Source: Zygnema cylindricum
Taxonomy: Eukaryota; Streptophyta; Zygnematophyceae; Zygnematales; Zygnemataceae
Direction of reading: 5' to 3'
Length of the DNA stretch: 64,000 bases
Assembly: GCA_037447655.1 (NCBI GenBank)
Contig: JBBHKE010000996.1
Span: forward strand, 1-64,000
In this document: in pieces, positions 47,605-61,265 of the stretch
Layout of the letters: each line of letters opens with the position of its first letter
How positions within the stretch are numbered: the first letter of the stretch is position 1
Translations under genes and position numbers: made by a program
Notes under the pieces: model-generated
Database searches by the model: none
What the model was told of the DNA's origin: nothing
The model's input: the letters and a program-made list of their open reading frames with translations, nothing else

Positions 47605-49586
47605 AAAGTCTCGGGCTAGTTTATCGGAATCGACATTCTTTATTCTTTTAGAAGCACTTTTTTTTCAAAACACATTTTTTCTCTTTTTTAGAAACACATT
47701 TCCGAAAGCCGAATTGGGGATGATTTTTTAATCTCCTCCATTTGTTTACAGCATCGGAGAAGTCACTGTCAATACAAAAAAGTGACTAGTTATGGAGATA
47801 AGAGTCTTTCTCTCTCTTTTAAGCTCTAAACCAAGAAGGTAAAAAGAGATAATGTTAGAAACAGAATCGATCTCTGACATTTTTTATTGTGTAATAGGGA
47901 GTTCTGTTTCAATTGTATTAGACCCACTCTATATTCGGTGAAACTCTTATGTACATGGATTATGTTCTTGCATGACCGATGGTTACAACAGGATGTAATC
48001 ATTGCTTTTCCAACTTTTTTTTTTTTTTTAATATGGACTATGGTGTGATACCAAAGAATTCGGTTTTTGCCATTTTCATAAACCCGGTGCAAGTTCATCT
48101 GTTCTGTTCATATTGGTGTTAATAACACAATTTATAGTGTTGATCACAAGTTTTTTTGGTCGAAAATTATCAAATACTGCTATAAACACTAATTAACAAC
48201 AAGACTTAACGGAGTGGACTACAATCTGCCACGTCTCCTAGGCGAAATATTGCACATGCCAAATTTACAGTAGAAATTTCTTTAATGAAACGACTCTTTT
48301 TCTTTCTCCCAGTTTTGAAGCTAGTGAGCAACACTGCCAATTGATTAGGCGGCATTAGTAGATTATTATGACGGAATAGCACCATGACTTCCGGACCATA
48401 AACTTACACTCCTCCACGACCCAAGACGACACTTAGCGTGGCATATAGCTCATAAGCATCGTCCCTAGTAGATGCATACTCATCTAAACACAAGTGAAGA
48501 GATCTGTATGGTTTCATTTGCCTTTTTAGATATACTACACTATACTTCTCCAGGTAGAGGATGACACGACATTACCGGTTGTGGTTGTTAAAAGCTTGAG
48601 GAAAATGCACTTAAATGCCACTCGCATGCTGTATTTTTTTGTTGGGGGGAGTGGAGGTTTAAGCTCTGTAATCACTATCCAAAAGCCTCTATGCCCATCA
48701 ATTTAAGGATTACCATCTCATCACCAAGGAACGATGTGCTACTTTACAACATTACTCCAGAGGGGGAAGGATGGCAATAGTGTTTTGCAGAGCCTCAGTC
48801 TCTAATTTTTTTTGCAATAATCACACTACTGAACAGCAATGTTTTAACAGAAAAAACATTCGTAATGCTTGTATGTACGTCACAATGTTAATTAAAAGAA
48901 CGCCGTACTGTACTTTATGTATTTTGCACCAAACCAGATGGTGCACACATAGATCCTACGTTCGATTCATGAGTGTCTTCAGCAATTGTGCAAAACTATG
49001 TCATGCACTTGTAGTTTGAATTCATACGTAAAAATCGACAAATTTGAGACTCTTACAGGTGGTCAACGAGGTAAAAAAAGAAAAGATTGATGAGGATAAA
49101 AAAATGCGTGTGTGAATATTTGTTGCAAAAATAGAGTCCTCAAGAAGGTGTTCCTTGTCTTCAATAAACAAAGTTCCCGATTACACTTTTTCAGATTCGG
49201 TCAACCAAGCACTGCTATTGTTAAACTGGACAAGCTCTTAAAATTTAGTGAACATGTTTTCACTTAAGAACCACTGCTTCCTCGTTAACTTACAACGCTT
49301 CCTTATTAACTTACAACCTTCTTTATTAACTTACAACCTTCCTCACTAACTTACAACCTTCCTCACTAACTTACAACCTTCCTTATTAACTTACACCACT
49401 ATCACAGTTTGAGATGAGCAGTATTGTCCTTGATTGCTGTTGAGAGAGCAGCGAAAATTATGAGCACCAGAGCATCTATTCTTTATTAGCGGTAACCTAC
49501 AATTGTGAAGGCTTAATAAAATACATGTCAACCACTTTGAAACAAAACTCTCTGGGCAATAGCAACTGTTTCTACCTCTAACCAAT
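47605..49586. other. Intergenic region between convergent ORC1 and kinesin genes
   Basis: Holds both 3' untranslated regions. No coding sequence is recognised. A 20-base tandem repeat ('aaccttcctcactaacttac' type, about six units) lies at 49276-49394, close to the kinesin stop codon. Confidence 0.55.
49276..49394. repeat. 20-bp tandem repeat near kinesin 3' end
   Basis: Around six units of 20 bases, cttcctcactaacttacaac type, with the outer units more diverged. It falls in the probable 3' untranslated or flanking region of the minus-strand kinesin gene. Confidence 0.75.
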
Positions 49587-51982
49587 TTACAAATTTTCTT
49601 TATCATAACCTCCCTGCGAGGAATTTGTTACAGATCCCATCTCCAGGATTGCCCCTTGGTGCCCTTTATTGCGTGCCTCGAGCTCGGAAACATTCGCTTC
49701 TTTTGGTAGGTTGTCTATCTTCCTCTCCCTTGCCTTCGTTGGAGGAATCGAAGAGGTAAAGCTCAAATTGACGTTCTGTTTTGCTGATGTGGCGAGACCT
49801 CCCGAGTGCATATGGCTTTGCTTGGAAAGAGGTAAATCATTCTGGAGAATAAGGGGAAGTTTGTTAATGGCTTGAGACCGGAGAAGATGTTTATATCGAG
49901 CAGATAGTTGTTGGACCTGGAAGTCAAAAACGAACATTATCCACAACCGTGAGTGTGATTCACACTATATATGATAGTGCGATAGTATGCGATAGTTTTC
50001 TATTTAAGAATGGTTAGCTAGCTTATTTTATGACGTGCACCAAATCTGGGAGAAATGCACCAACTTTAGTGTTGATCTTCGATGATAATACAAAAACACA
50101 ACCGTAACTCTTACGCTTACAATGCATGTTTTATGCAAAGTAATCACTCATAAGCTGATAACTGAAATGCAACTACCAGACCTCTTTTATCAGTGCATAT
50201 ATGTCTCATACAGCCCGTGATAAAAAATGAATAAAGGACACAATATGCTTAAGACTGCGTCAATTTTAGCCATATGCTCATCTTCAACTTACTGCATTAC
50301 AATAGAGAGCAAGGCGACTACTTTCATGTCAAGGTACGGTTCATGTTATGGTGCCTCACCTCTGTTTGTAAACCATTTCTTTCTGTCGCCACCTTCTCCA
50401 ATTGAGCCTCGAGCTGCCCCATCTCTCTCCAATTGCAGTTGTCGGTTTTTGCTGGCGTTCTTCTCCGTTTCCAAGTCAAGGAGAGTCTTTCGGAGGTCGT
50501 TCATCAACGAAAATATTTTCTTCTGCAAAAATTTGATGTACACAAAGATAAGTCGACAAACCAAATCTGATTTCTGTTATCAGACTTTATGAACAAGAAT
50601 ATGATGGAAGGAATTCTGGCTTTTGGAAAGGTTTCAAATCTTACAGAAAATACCCTTAAAGCAAAAATTCCTCACCTCCATCATCTCAGATGAATCTTGT
50701 TGACCTGCTGCCAATTGACGCCGTTTCAGTTCTTCTCTCCATGCCTGTCAATCGATACAAATTAGGGTTTAAGTCAACAAGCAGCTTCAGTAAAAAAGTG
50801 TTAATAAAAGAAAGCCGTTAGAAAGCCGTTTGAAAAAAAACTGAATGGGTTTGCCAATCGAAACTACTCACTTTGGCGCATCGACTTTGCTCTTTCATTT
50901 TTTCAATCTCCTCCTTCAGAATCCGAATCTCCTCCTTAAGCTCCAAGACTTGAGCTTCTTTTACCAAATCTTCAATATCGATTTCTCCAAAAGCCACCTC
51001 GTTTTCCCTATCTCCACTGTTCCACGCCAAAACAGTTACTGTTACTCAGGTTTTCAACAAACGTGGTAAAGTAAATAGATATTAGGACAAACATAGAGCA
51101 TGAATTGCGTAACAGAAACTGTTATTGTAACAGTTGAACACTGTCACTGTCACAAGGATTCAGAAGTCTGAGGCCATAAATTCATAAATTTCGATAAATT
51201 TCTTCATAAATTTCAACACCGATAAGGGCCCTGCACCAGAAGCAAATTCAGCAACAAGGAACTGAATTCCAAATGGAACGGAATGGAACGGAACGACACG
51301 GAACATCAACATCACACACAGGAGAGGCAGAAATTGGATCCGTTTCCGTAGAGATTCCCAGTAACAACCTGCCGAATTATATTTATTGCTAAGCGAGTCT
51401 TTGAGAAACAAAACTAAGAATATTGAGGATCTTCAGGTTGATTAATCCCAACGCTCCATACTCCTTTGATTCAAGGATTTTACTATTTTGGTATTTTCTT
51501 TCAGAGCACTGTTGCCGACATGAAGGAAAGATGATCAATTACTTACAATTCACTAAAAGAATGCATAGAAGCCCACCCCAAAAGACAACAAAAAAAAGAC
51601 TAAGAAGAAAAAAGAAACAGGACTCACCCTGAGCAGCCTGTATCCGATGTCTCCATTTCTGTGACCGATTTCGCACGCTGCAAAAGGGAAGATGAAAGAT
51701 GAAAATGGACTCAGTTTGAGTGGCAACCTTGACAGCCTCCATAGGTGACTGTTCTATGAACTCTCACCTATTATACCATATTGTTCTAATATTATCATTA
51801 TACTATTCTATGTTAATTGAACCGTACAATACCATTCGATTATTATACTATTCGATGTTAACAGAACCTTACTGACATGTCAGCAACCATCAGCAATGCG
51901 AGAAAGTCAAATTCTACTCTTCACACCCACCAGCTTATTCTAAAAATCCTAGGCTATTTTCACTCTCTAACCTATATACGAT

Positions 51983-52135
51983 TCTCTCTCCCTCTTCCTC
52001 TCCCTCTCCCTCTACCCCTCCCTCTACCCCTCCCTCTCCCTCTCCATCTCCCTCTCCCTCTACCCCTCCCTCTCCTCCCCCTCCCCCTCCCCTCCTCTCT
52101 CTCCCCCCATTCCTCCCTCCCTCCCTCCGTCCCTT
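51983..52135. repeat. Pyrimidine-rich (CCCTCT)n tract in kinesin intron
   Basis: About 150 bases of C/T-rich low-complexity sequence on the plus strand (purine-rich in the kinesin transcript), directly after the exon ending at 52145. Confidence 0.9.
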
Positions 52136-52424
52136 CCCACCTACCTGGCCATTGCACTTGTCGTCTGCGGCCCTCTCGTCACGTAGACAGCGGTTCTCTT
52201 TGTCGGCTTGTGCCAGGCAGTCCTCGAAGGCTTCCATGCGGTTTTTGGCAGCGTCGTAGGCAACCTCCAGCTTGGTGCTGGCCGTACAAAACTCCTTCTG
52301 TTCCTGTGACAGTGACAGTAGTCCAACAGGAATGCAACAGTCGTGGGTTCAAGGCACAGGAATGGGTTCAGGGTGATAAACAGTGAAACTGTCGACTTTT
52401 GAAGCTGGAGTGTTGCTAGAATTT

Positions 52425-52527
52425 TTCAAGGTTTTTCAAGGTTTTTTTCAAGGTTTGTAAGGTTTTTCAAGGTTTCTTAAGGTTTCTCAAGGTTTCTCAA
52501 GGTTTCTCGAGGTTTCTCAAGGTTTTA
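52425..52527. repeat. 11-bp tandem repeat (tcaaggtttct type)
   Basis: About nine short units of tcaaggtttct with small length variation, inside the kinesin intron between the exons at 52726 and 52303. Confidence 0.8.
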
Positions 52528-52949
52528 GGTTACTGTTTTCAGTGTTTGTTAAAGGGATACAGAGTTGAAGTTGGATGGAAGAGAAGAAGAGAAAAACACA
52601 AGAGGATAAAGCGACACAGTAGAACTCCTTTGTGGATGTGAATTTGAAAGAGTTGGGAAATAAAGGAAGAAAAAAAAGGACACATAATTCGGAGCATCGA
52701 AAGATGAGCCATTGTTCGTTCTTACCTCCAACATTCGTTTCTCCTCCAATTTCTTCAAATAAGTTGTCATTTCCTTCAGCTTCTCAGTCAAGTTTCTGTT
52801 TCTTGCCTCCATCATAATCAGTTTCTCGTTACTGCAAAATTCGCAGAAACACAAAATCAAAAACCTCAACCTTATCAACCTTACCAGTAACATGCAATAA
52901 TGTTAATGAAGAGACTCCTCGGATGCTGCAAATCTACTTTGAAAGGAGA

Positions 52950-53085
52950 ACTCTAAAATTTTTGAAAAGAACCTGAAAAACTGTTCAAAGAAAGCTAAAA
53001 AAAATATAGAAAAGGACCTGAAAAACTGTTCGAAGAAAGCTAAAAAAAATACAGAAAAGTACCTGAAAAACTGTTCAAAGTAGAG
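52950..53085. repeat. Tandem duplication, about 56-bp unit, 2.5 copies
   Basis: The block 'cctgaaaaactgttcaaaga' plus 'aagctaaaaaaaata' recurs three times with few differences in a kinesin intron, which suggests a recent local duplication. Confidence 0.8.
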
Positions 53086-56000
53086 TACAAAAAACTGCCG
53101 ACTAGACATCAAATGACTGAAATTACCTTTCTTTCCGTGTGGAATCAGCCACATTTTCTGCTGCTTTGACCTCTGCTTGAACTGTTAGATGATTAGGCTT
53201 TGCTAGAAGTATTCTGTTTTAAGACAACTAGTGACATTTAGAATACCGAAATCTAGAATTACATACTGTTTCTGTATCTAGGATTTCGGTAATTCAGTCT
53301 GCTAGTCTGTCTTGTCAGATCTGTGTCTTGCAGATCTGTAGATCTGCTTTCTGTCTTGTCAGATCTGTTTTCTCTACGTACTTGAATTTTCGTCAGAATG
53401 GAATCTGGTCAGAGATCTGTTTTATAACTCTTGACCGGATCCTTTGACTGAAGGGTCAAGTGACCCTTCGAGTTAGTTCCTTCAGTCCCTGAGAGGTCAC
53501 TCTCAGAATACTTTCCTTTTCTTATTTAAAGCCTGCTTTGTTTTATTGTTTCCATCAATTCTAAAACTTATATTTCAGGCTACCTTTTATCTTCCACTCT
53601 ATTTTCTGTTGCCATGACTTCTAATCTAATATGAACTTCCTGTAGTTGGTCACTCAAAAGCTCAATTCTCGCATCGAAAATATTCACCTGCCCAAGAAAA
53701 AAAAATATAAGTAACTGTGATAAAAAACCTCACTCACTTTGGCCTTTTGTAGTATAAAATCAAATTTACGGATGATACACAGTATACTCATGCTACTTTA
53801 TTGAACGTACATCCAAATAGCTGTTTGAAACATCTCCTGTCTAAGCCTCATTTACTAAACGTTTTTTTATTTTTATTTTCTTGTTTTTTGAACCGGTGCT
53901 GTGTACCTGATTGGCGTGCTCAAGTGCCATTTGCTCCTTCTCGATCGCTATCGAGTTTTCCAATTCTGTAAGCTTTATCTCTAACAGTTCCTTCACCACT
54001 TTCTCCTCTTCAAGCTGATCCTGCAACTGCAAACGACAACTCCACCACTACCATACCGTATCATTAACCAAACCTTTTTGTCCACACTATTTAGTATTTA
54101 CAATACAAGTCCATTTCATAATCACCTTTATCGGTGTCATCGTCACCTTTACTTTGCCTTTCACCTCACCTTTATACCCAAATAGGTTTACATTGTTTTG
54201 GAAAAAGATCATTATTATTCAACGATGTTTCAAAACATGAGCGAGTGCACCTAATTCCCGAAAATTGAACTGACATTTCATGCGAACCAGCAAGAAGAAC
54301 GGGGTTTCAAATTTTCCTTGACAATTCCCACTAAGCTGTAAACGGTGTCCTCGGCGCCATTAGCACATGGAAAAAATACAGCAAAGAGGACCTTACCTCC
54401 TCAGCTTCCTTAGTACAAGTTTGTACTTGAGCCTCAAGTTTTTTCACAGTTTCTTCAACTTCCGCAAATCTGGTAACCATCTTTTGTTTCTCAAGAGCAG
54501 AAGCCATTTGTTGCCTGACAAATTGCGATTCCTTTTCCTCAAAATTAGCCTGCGTTTCCATCAGCTGCTGAGTGACCTGCAGAGTCCAAAGCTCAAGGCT
54601 TAAATATGTTTCGCAGAAAAAACAAGAAAGGGAGCCGATAACTCTCTGGTAGAGTGAAGATCACGGAAACAGGCAAACCTTTCGTCATCTACGGCTTAGT
54701 AAAAAAGTAACAACAGGAGGCAATCTCTCGGGTTTAGACGCTTTTCTGTCGACTTATCACAAATGTGCAATTAAGAAAGTCAGTAGAACAATAACACGCC
54801 GTTCTGACACGCACATTAACTGAGAGACACTCTGTTTCTACGTTTGTAGAACTACCTCGACTGTCGCTTGCAACAATCCTTAATTACTCAACAAAATACC
54901 CAACGTTTCCCTTAGCATCTGGAGCTAACTTAGAGTGGAACAGAGGCATATGGAGGTGAAGTTCACCTCATGAAGTTCTTTTTGTACTAAAGGAACTTCA
55001 GCCGCCTTTGCCAAAGCTTCTTTAAGCGCCTCTTCCCTCATTTGCGTTATTGATAGCTGCAACCAGAATCAAAAGGTTTCTTCATCAATTTCTAGATCTT
55101 TGTCTATAAAGGGAACTGAAAAGTCTTACTGCCTACAATCACAGTTTCCAGAGATACTTTCCAAAACAATATCACTGCCTTCATAACAATCAGTTCTGCA
55201 GGCCTGGAATACAAACCAAGTGTGTGTACTCTCGGCGGAGCGAGGTCACTTCAGCATCCGCTTGTTGCAACTCTTCCTTGGCTTTCTCAAGCTCCAATTG
55301 AAGTCGTTGAGAAGATTCTCCACCGCTTTTCTGAAACTCTCCAATACGACCTTCCTTCTCCTGAAGCTCCTTCTCCAAAGTGGCATTGCATACCTGGAGC
55401 TCGTTATGCGCGGTTTCCAATCGTTCATGAGCTTCCTGGCAGCATTACAAGTTCCCAGAACCAAAATAAGCATAACATCTTTTGCATAGACTACGGTTGG
55501 AATTAATGCAATCCAAGGAGACTTTGTACATGAGTCCAGGCTCTACCTGAAGCATTTGCAGCTCAAACTGCACGCTCTCTAGTTCATTGCTTTTGTTCTG
55601 AAATCTATGCTCAATTGTAGAGGACTGTTGCTTTGCGATCGTAAGATTATGCGCCATCGACTCTCTCTTCTTCTCTGCGACAGTTTCACGCTTGTTGATG
55701 CCTTGAGCAAGCAGATTGCTTTGATGTAGGTTTTTCAATTCACGTTCCATGTTCGCTTTCTCCGTCTGTTGAAACCACATATCATAAAAAGAGGAAACAT
55801 ATCATGATTCAGGATTGACATGAATCAACGCATTTTCCATTTGATTTACATCAGACACCATTGCAAGCATCTACAACGAGTGACAAAAATGAACGCCCGC
55901 CTATGCTTCACCAGGATAGTGGTTCTCGCTTGAAGAGCAGTCTTTAACTTGGCTTCAGTATCCTTCAACTTGTTTTTAACCTTTCTGAGTTCCTTCTCCA

Positions 56001-56693
56001 CTGCGTCTTTTTCCTTCGACAGGGCCGCAGGCATACATTTAGGGCTCACCACGTCCTTCCTCGGTGAGGCAAGTTCACTCCTAAGCTGCCCTGTTTCGTG
56101 AAGATGCTGTTGCCGGCACGTCTGCAAAGTCCAACACAACACAAAAGCAGTCTACAGGAGTGGAAATTAACTGTCAAAAACAAACTGTCAAAGACGAGTA
56201 TAAAAGTGCAGAGTCCGACACAGAAAAAAAACAGCCTACAGAAGTTGCAAAAGCTAACAGCCTAACAACTAAACTAACTGGGGACCAAACTAAAAACTGA
56301 TCACACACAAAGGCACTTGGTAGCAGCACACAGCAGAAAGCATCAAGTGAAATGAACCGCATACGAGGATCTTCAGCGGACTCAAGTGTCCACTGCCGGT
56401 CCAATCATACCTCCAAGTTGAGCACAGCATCCGAGGCAGCAGATTTCACTTCAGTCAGTTGATGTTCTAGGCCCTTAACCGCTTTTGCCAAGGAGTCCTG
56501 CAAGTTGTAACATAAGAAGCCCTCGATCTTGTTTATTAGCAAAAGGAAAAGACAGCAAATTTGCGTCAACGGTACGTTCATAAGGAGTCATGACATGGGA
56601 CGTTGCTCACTTACTGACCAGAAAATGCCAGAAATAAAAATGCCAGAAATAAGATTGTCAGGAGATGCATTGAAAGCCTGGAAACGGACATAC

Positions 56694-58700
56694 TTTTTCT
56701 TTCTCGATCTCCATCAACTCTCCCATGATCTTTTCACAGTTCTCCTCTCTCTCAAGCAGCATCTTATTGTAGCTTTCCATCTGAGCTTGTGAATCAGCTT
56801 TTAAAGTTTGTACAGCCAACTCCAGCATCTGCTTTTCCTGCTTTATCGGAACCAGCTCACTTTCCACGGTTCTCAAACGTTCCTCCACTTCAGCAATTAT
56901 TCTCCTCTTTTCTTCTCTTTCTTCCTCCAAACCTTGTCTTAAACTTGTCAGCGTTTCTGTAAGTCCTAAATTTTCAGCAGTAAGCAGCTCAAGCCTTGAA
57001 AGGATCTTAAACTTTTCTTCTTCACGTTCATTCTTTTCACCTTGTAGCTCCAAGGCCTGCTTTTCCGAAGTTTGCAGCAAATCCTGGAGGCGAGCTTCTT
57101 CGGCCTTTGACAAAGTCAGCAAAACCTCTACTTGCTTCTTTTCTTCCATGTTCGATTCGTTCACTTTTTGCAAATTTATTTTCTGCTCCATCATCGCATC
57201 TAATTCAGCAGCTACAGCAGCCTTCTTGGATTCAAGCTCCTTTATGACAGATTTTAACCTTTCCGTTTCATTATCCTGGTCCTCTAACGCTGCCGCATGT
57301 TTTTTGCCTTCATTTTCTAACAAGCTACAGTTCTCGTGAATCTCTTTCTTTGCGTTTTCCAGCTTGTTGCGCACTTCTGCAAGGTCTTGAGCCATGGTTT
57401 CCTTTGTCTCTTGCAGCAACTCTAGCTGTTGCTTGAGTTGAGTCAGTTCTGCAGAGGTTGCAGATTTGAGAACATTCAATTCTTTTTGAGCAGAAGTGGT
57501 TTTATCGCTTTGTTCAGCTTCTAACTCTTGAAGACAATAAAGTGCCTTTGCCTTTTCTTGCTCACATGTGTATTTTTCTGATCGCAGTTGTAAAACGCGC
57601 TCTTTCAAGCTCTGCAACTCTTCCTGCAGACGAGCTTCCTCAGCTTTCGATAGAACAAAAAGTTCGTCAATTTTCTTCCTGGCTTCCTTTTCTAATTTAT
57701 GTTCTTTTTCAAACTCCATCTTTTGCTTACAAATGATTTCAAAGTCAATAGTCAAAGAAGCATTCCTTGTTTCAATTTCCTGAACCTTATCCTTTAACCT
57801 CACCATTTCAAGAGACGGGTCAAGAGCAGCTACATTACTTTTGTCATCTTCTTCCGACAGATTGTGATCGTGGATCACCTTCATGGCAGCTGCAAGCTTT
57901 TCGTTAACCACTTTAACTTCCTGAGCCAAGATATCTTTACTCATTCTTGAATCCTCCAGTTGCTGCTTCAGCTGTAAGAGCTCTCCAGATACTACGACGG
58001 AGAGAGTTTCTGTTTTCTGTTCTTCATCTGGCATTCTTTGCAGATCATCAACGTCTGTTGATGCCTCTGTTTTGGGAGTTTCACGATCAACCTCTTCACA
58101 TTCAAACTCATGAGCGGTGGTTCTCTCCGAATTTCCTTTAATGTCAGGCTTACTTGGTCCAATGTATCCATTCCCTTCTCGATCAAATTCAGGCACGGAT
58201 GAACTTGTTTTAGTACTCTGTACAAGATCTTGTCTGGCTATTTGGAGCTCATGATCCTCCTTCATGTTCATCCTGTCAATAAGTTGTCCGGCTTCTCCAA
58301 GTTCCGATAACAATCTGCTGTTCTCTGCCTCCAACTGCGTTGTTTTTTCTTCCCCTTGCATATCCCTAACGGCAACGGTAGTCACAGTTTCTTCAACCTT
58401 GATTCCAACACCTGACTCCAATATCTGAGTTTCCAACTGTTCATATGCTGAATTTAGCTTCTCCATCATGGCATCTCCAGACGATTCCGACTCACTAATT
58501 TGCATATCTTCTCTACCTTTCAGTTGGCTCTTCTGGAGACTCGAGATCTTTTCGTCTTTCTTCTCCATCGGCTTTACAGACTCTCTTCGGTGTTCGGCTT
58601 TGGTTGTCAAACATTCAGCTTCTGCTTTCAAAAGGAGTGATGGCCCCTCTGTAGACTGCTCTAAAGTCATCTGTTTGCATCCTCCACAAACCGTATGTTC
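56694..58700 (-). other. KIN7: Kinesin coiled-coil giant exon (669 codons)
   Basis: A single open exon of 2007 bases, far longer than the 30-330-base exons around it. It encodes Glu/Lys/Leu-rich heptads ('ELTQLKQQLELLQETKETM' type). Two internally similar blocks, each with 'KAEEARLQ(E/D)(E/L)LQ', point to an internal duplication. The absence of stops over 669 codons argues that the gene was under selection until recently. Confidence 0.85.
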
Positions 58701-61265
58701 CTGCATACACTGCACAGAATACTTTATGAGGAGGAAGTGATAAACACTCCCTAAACAAAACACCCACGGGCACACTTTCAGGGATAATTCAAGCCTATCA
58801 CTTTGAGTACTTCAAAAACTCATCAGTGAACTGTTTGCCATTTCCTTTGAATCTTAGGACTCCATGTAAAATATATAAACTCTTTCGTTGAGCAATGAGG
58901 CAGATCTGGTTATGATGACTCTTTCAAGTTTGGCCTTAAAAGGGCAATGCAAGGAAAGACAGAAACTTGATATTGCATCACTCAGGGAATACTAACTCTT
59001 ATGTCAAGTCACAACAAACAAACTGCTTGAACAAAGTATCACATGAAAATAGATGCTCAAGTGGGAATTGAACGAGCTAAATCTGATATTCCTTCCCTAA
59101 GAAAACATTTTTGCTGTCAGAGCTCATTGATCATACCTTGAGGACAGCAACTTCATTTTCAAGCATAGCAACCTTCTCGAGTGCCGTTTTCAGCTCACTT
59201 TGGGACTCCTCAAAAGCCACTTTGCTCTCTTGTAGCTCCTGCTGAAGCTGTTCCTCCACAAACCGACAAGAAAGAATAACATCAAATGCTTGTTTTCGCA
59301 AACACATCAGAAAACCAAAACAAAAGCAGCTGCTGCCTTGCATTCCTCTAAGATGTTCCACCGCATCCTAAAAGGATTATAACAGGTTGTGCAGAAAATT
59401 GCATTATCTGTGCCTCTTGTTCCAGGAAAATATTTTCTCACCTCATTTCGCTCCTCGTAGGAATCTCTTGACTGAGTCTTCAGCTCATCTGCCAAATCAT
59501 CAAGCTGACTTTCCATGAAAGATTTTTCGAGTTCCAACGATCAAATCTGGAAAGAAGACAAAATTCTTCACGAAAATCAGTCCTCACTAAACCAGGTCCA
59601 CTGCAAACCGCTTTTGGAGAGGAGGTGTCCTAACAGGACAGATTGAAAATGAGAGAACAAATTGCTTGAAGAGAACAAAGGAAAAAGAAACAAAGTGCAT
59701 AGAAAAGCTCACACTTTTCTTCTCTAAATCGATGCCAGACGAGTCATTATGATAAAACAACAAACCTGAGCAAGAAGTTCGTCGATAGTGGAATCCTTGC
59801 TGTCAAGACTCCTTGCTCTCCTGTCAGAAATGTATAGCTCTAAATCCTCATTTCCATCTGTGACATCTTCCCCCTCCAGCAGTGAACTCAACCGTCCAGT
59901 TCCTTTTTCCAGATTCTGCAGTAATCAAAAACAGATAGAGAAACCAGACAAAGAGAGCATAAAAAGGATGTCTCACAAACATTTAGAAATAATGAGACAG
60001 TGGTCTTGTTATGGACCAATCGTTGTGGTATTCTTAAGACTTTCCTTTGTCATTCAAGATTTTCGATACCCCTGGAATGGAGGTCAATGGGATTTGCAAC
60101 TTTCACTGACTCTAAAAACAATTCCAAGATTGACAAATATTCGAGACACGATGTTTTCTGGTTACCATGTTTCCATGTCTCTACAGTACAAGGAAAATGC
60201 TGCAACCTCACCACTGCCACGTGCCAAACATCCTATTACCTTCTTTCAAACACCCTGACATGAAGAAAGACAATTAAGAGATTGTCAAAGACTTCGAAGC
60301 CTCTAACTCTTAAAGTATTTCAACGCAAGGGACTGCCAGAATTTTTCCCATTCGGAACTTCAATGTCTGCGATTCACAAGTAATCAACTTACCAAACCGG
60401 ATGTTTCCCTGAACAGTCCAAATAGGTACTCATTAAAATTTGCCAAACAGATTCTGGCAATCGGAATAGAACCTCTCAAAGAGTATCCCGATAGTAGCAA
60501 AGCTGTCAGATGCGTGAAAAAGCATAAACAGTTCACCTTCTTGTCCCCGGGATTCCTGTCATCCACTGCGGAGTTGATCATCTTTATACTTAAATTTGCT
60601 ATTTTTTTTTCTTGTTCCTTCATTCGTCGCTCGTGTACCTCTTTCTCTTCCTGAAGTTCAATGATCATTCTCTCCCTCTCAAGTTCGATCTGAAGGAAGG
60701 AAAAACAGGAAAATAGGCATTAATCAGAATAAGGAGGAATCAAGAAGAGGTGATTCTCTATGCACTCATAAACAGAACAGACATTCTTCAGATAACTACT
60801 TTCTACAAAATATGAGAAGCTCACCTGCAATAGAGCGTTTCGAAGATTAAGAACTTCTTCTTCCAAGTGGGGCGAATGATTCTCCTGCAATGTGGCAGAT
60901 AGAGATGTTAGTTTATGAATATTCTCCACTTCCCAATATACTTTCTTGTAAACTCTAGGCAACCAAAGTGGCAGTAAATGGGTCAATGAATAATCAGTCT
61001 TCATCTTGGGAACACGGATACGGGATTGTGGTTGTTTATGTGATCATCATTGCACTTGGTTAAACTGAAGAAAAATTCACCTGGAGCTTTGCTCGGAGCT
61101 CCTCAATTTCCTTCTTTTGCCTCTTGAGAAGGGCTTCATCCGTCACAATCTGCAAATGTACCAAGATATTTTTAGAGCTTTTCGGTCAAAGAGTGAGCAA
61201 ATAGCATAAAAACATTAAGAACATATCTAGAGACAGAATGTCAAAAACTGTGAGTGACATATTAC

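Larger units (their letters stand above)
49587..56497 (-). other. KIN7: Kinesin C-terminal coiled-coil and tail exons
   Basis: About sixteen exons, mostly multiples of three, encode further coiled coil ('LQDQLEEEKVVKELLEIKL', 'EEIRILKEEIEKMKEQSR'). The last exon is non-coiled, with Ser/Lys-rich sequence ending 'GGYDKENL' and TAA at 49589-49587. Many symmetric phase-0 exons suggest growth of the coiled coil by exon duplication. Confidence 0.75.
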
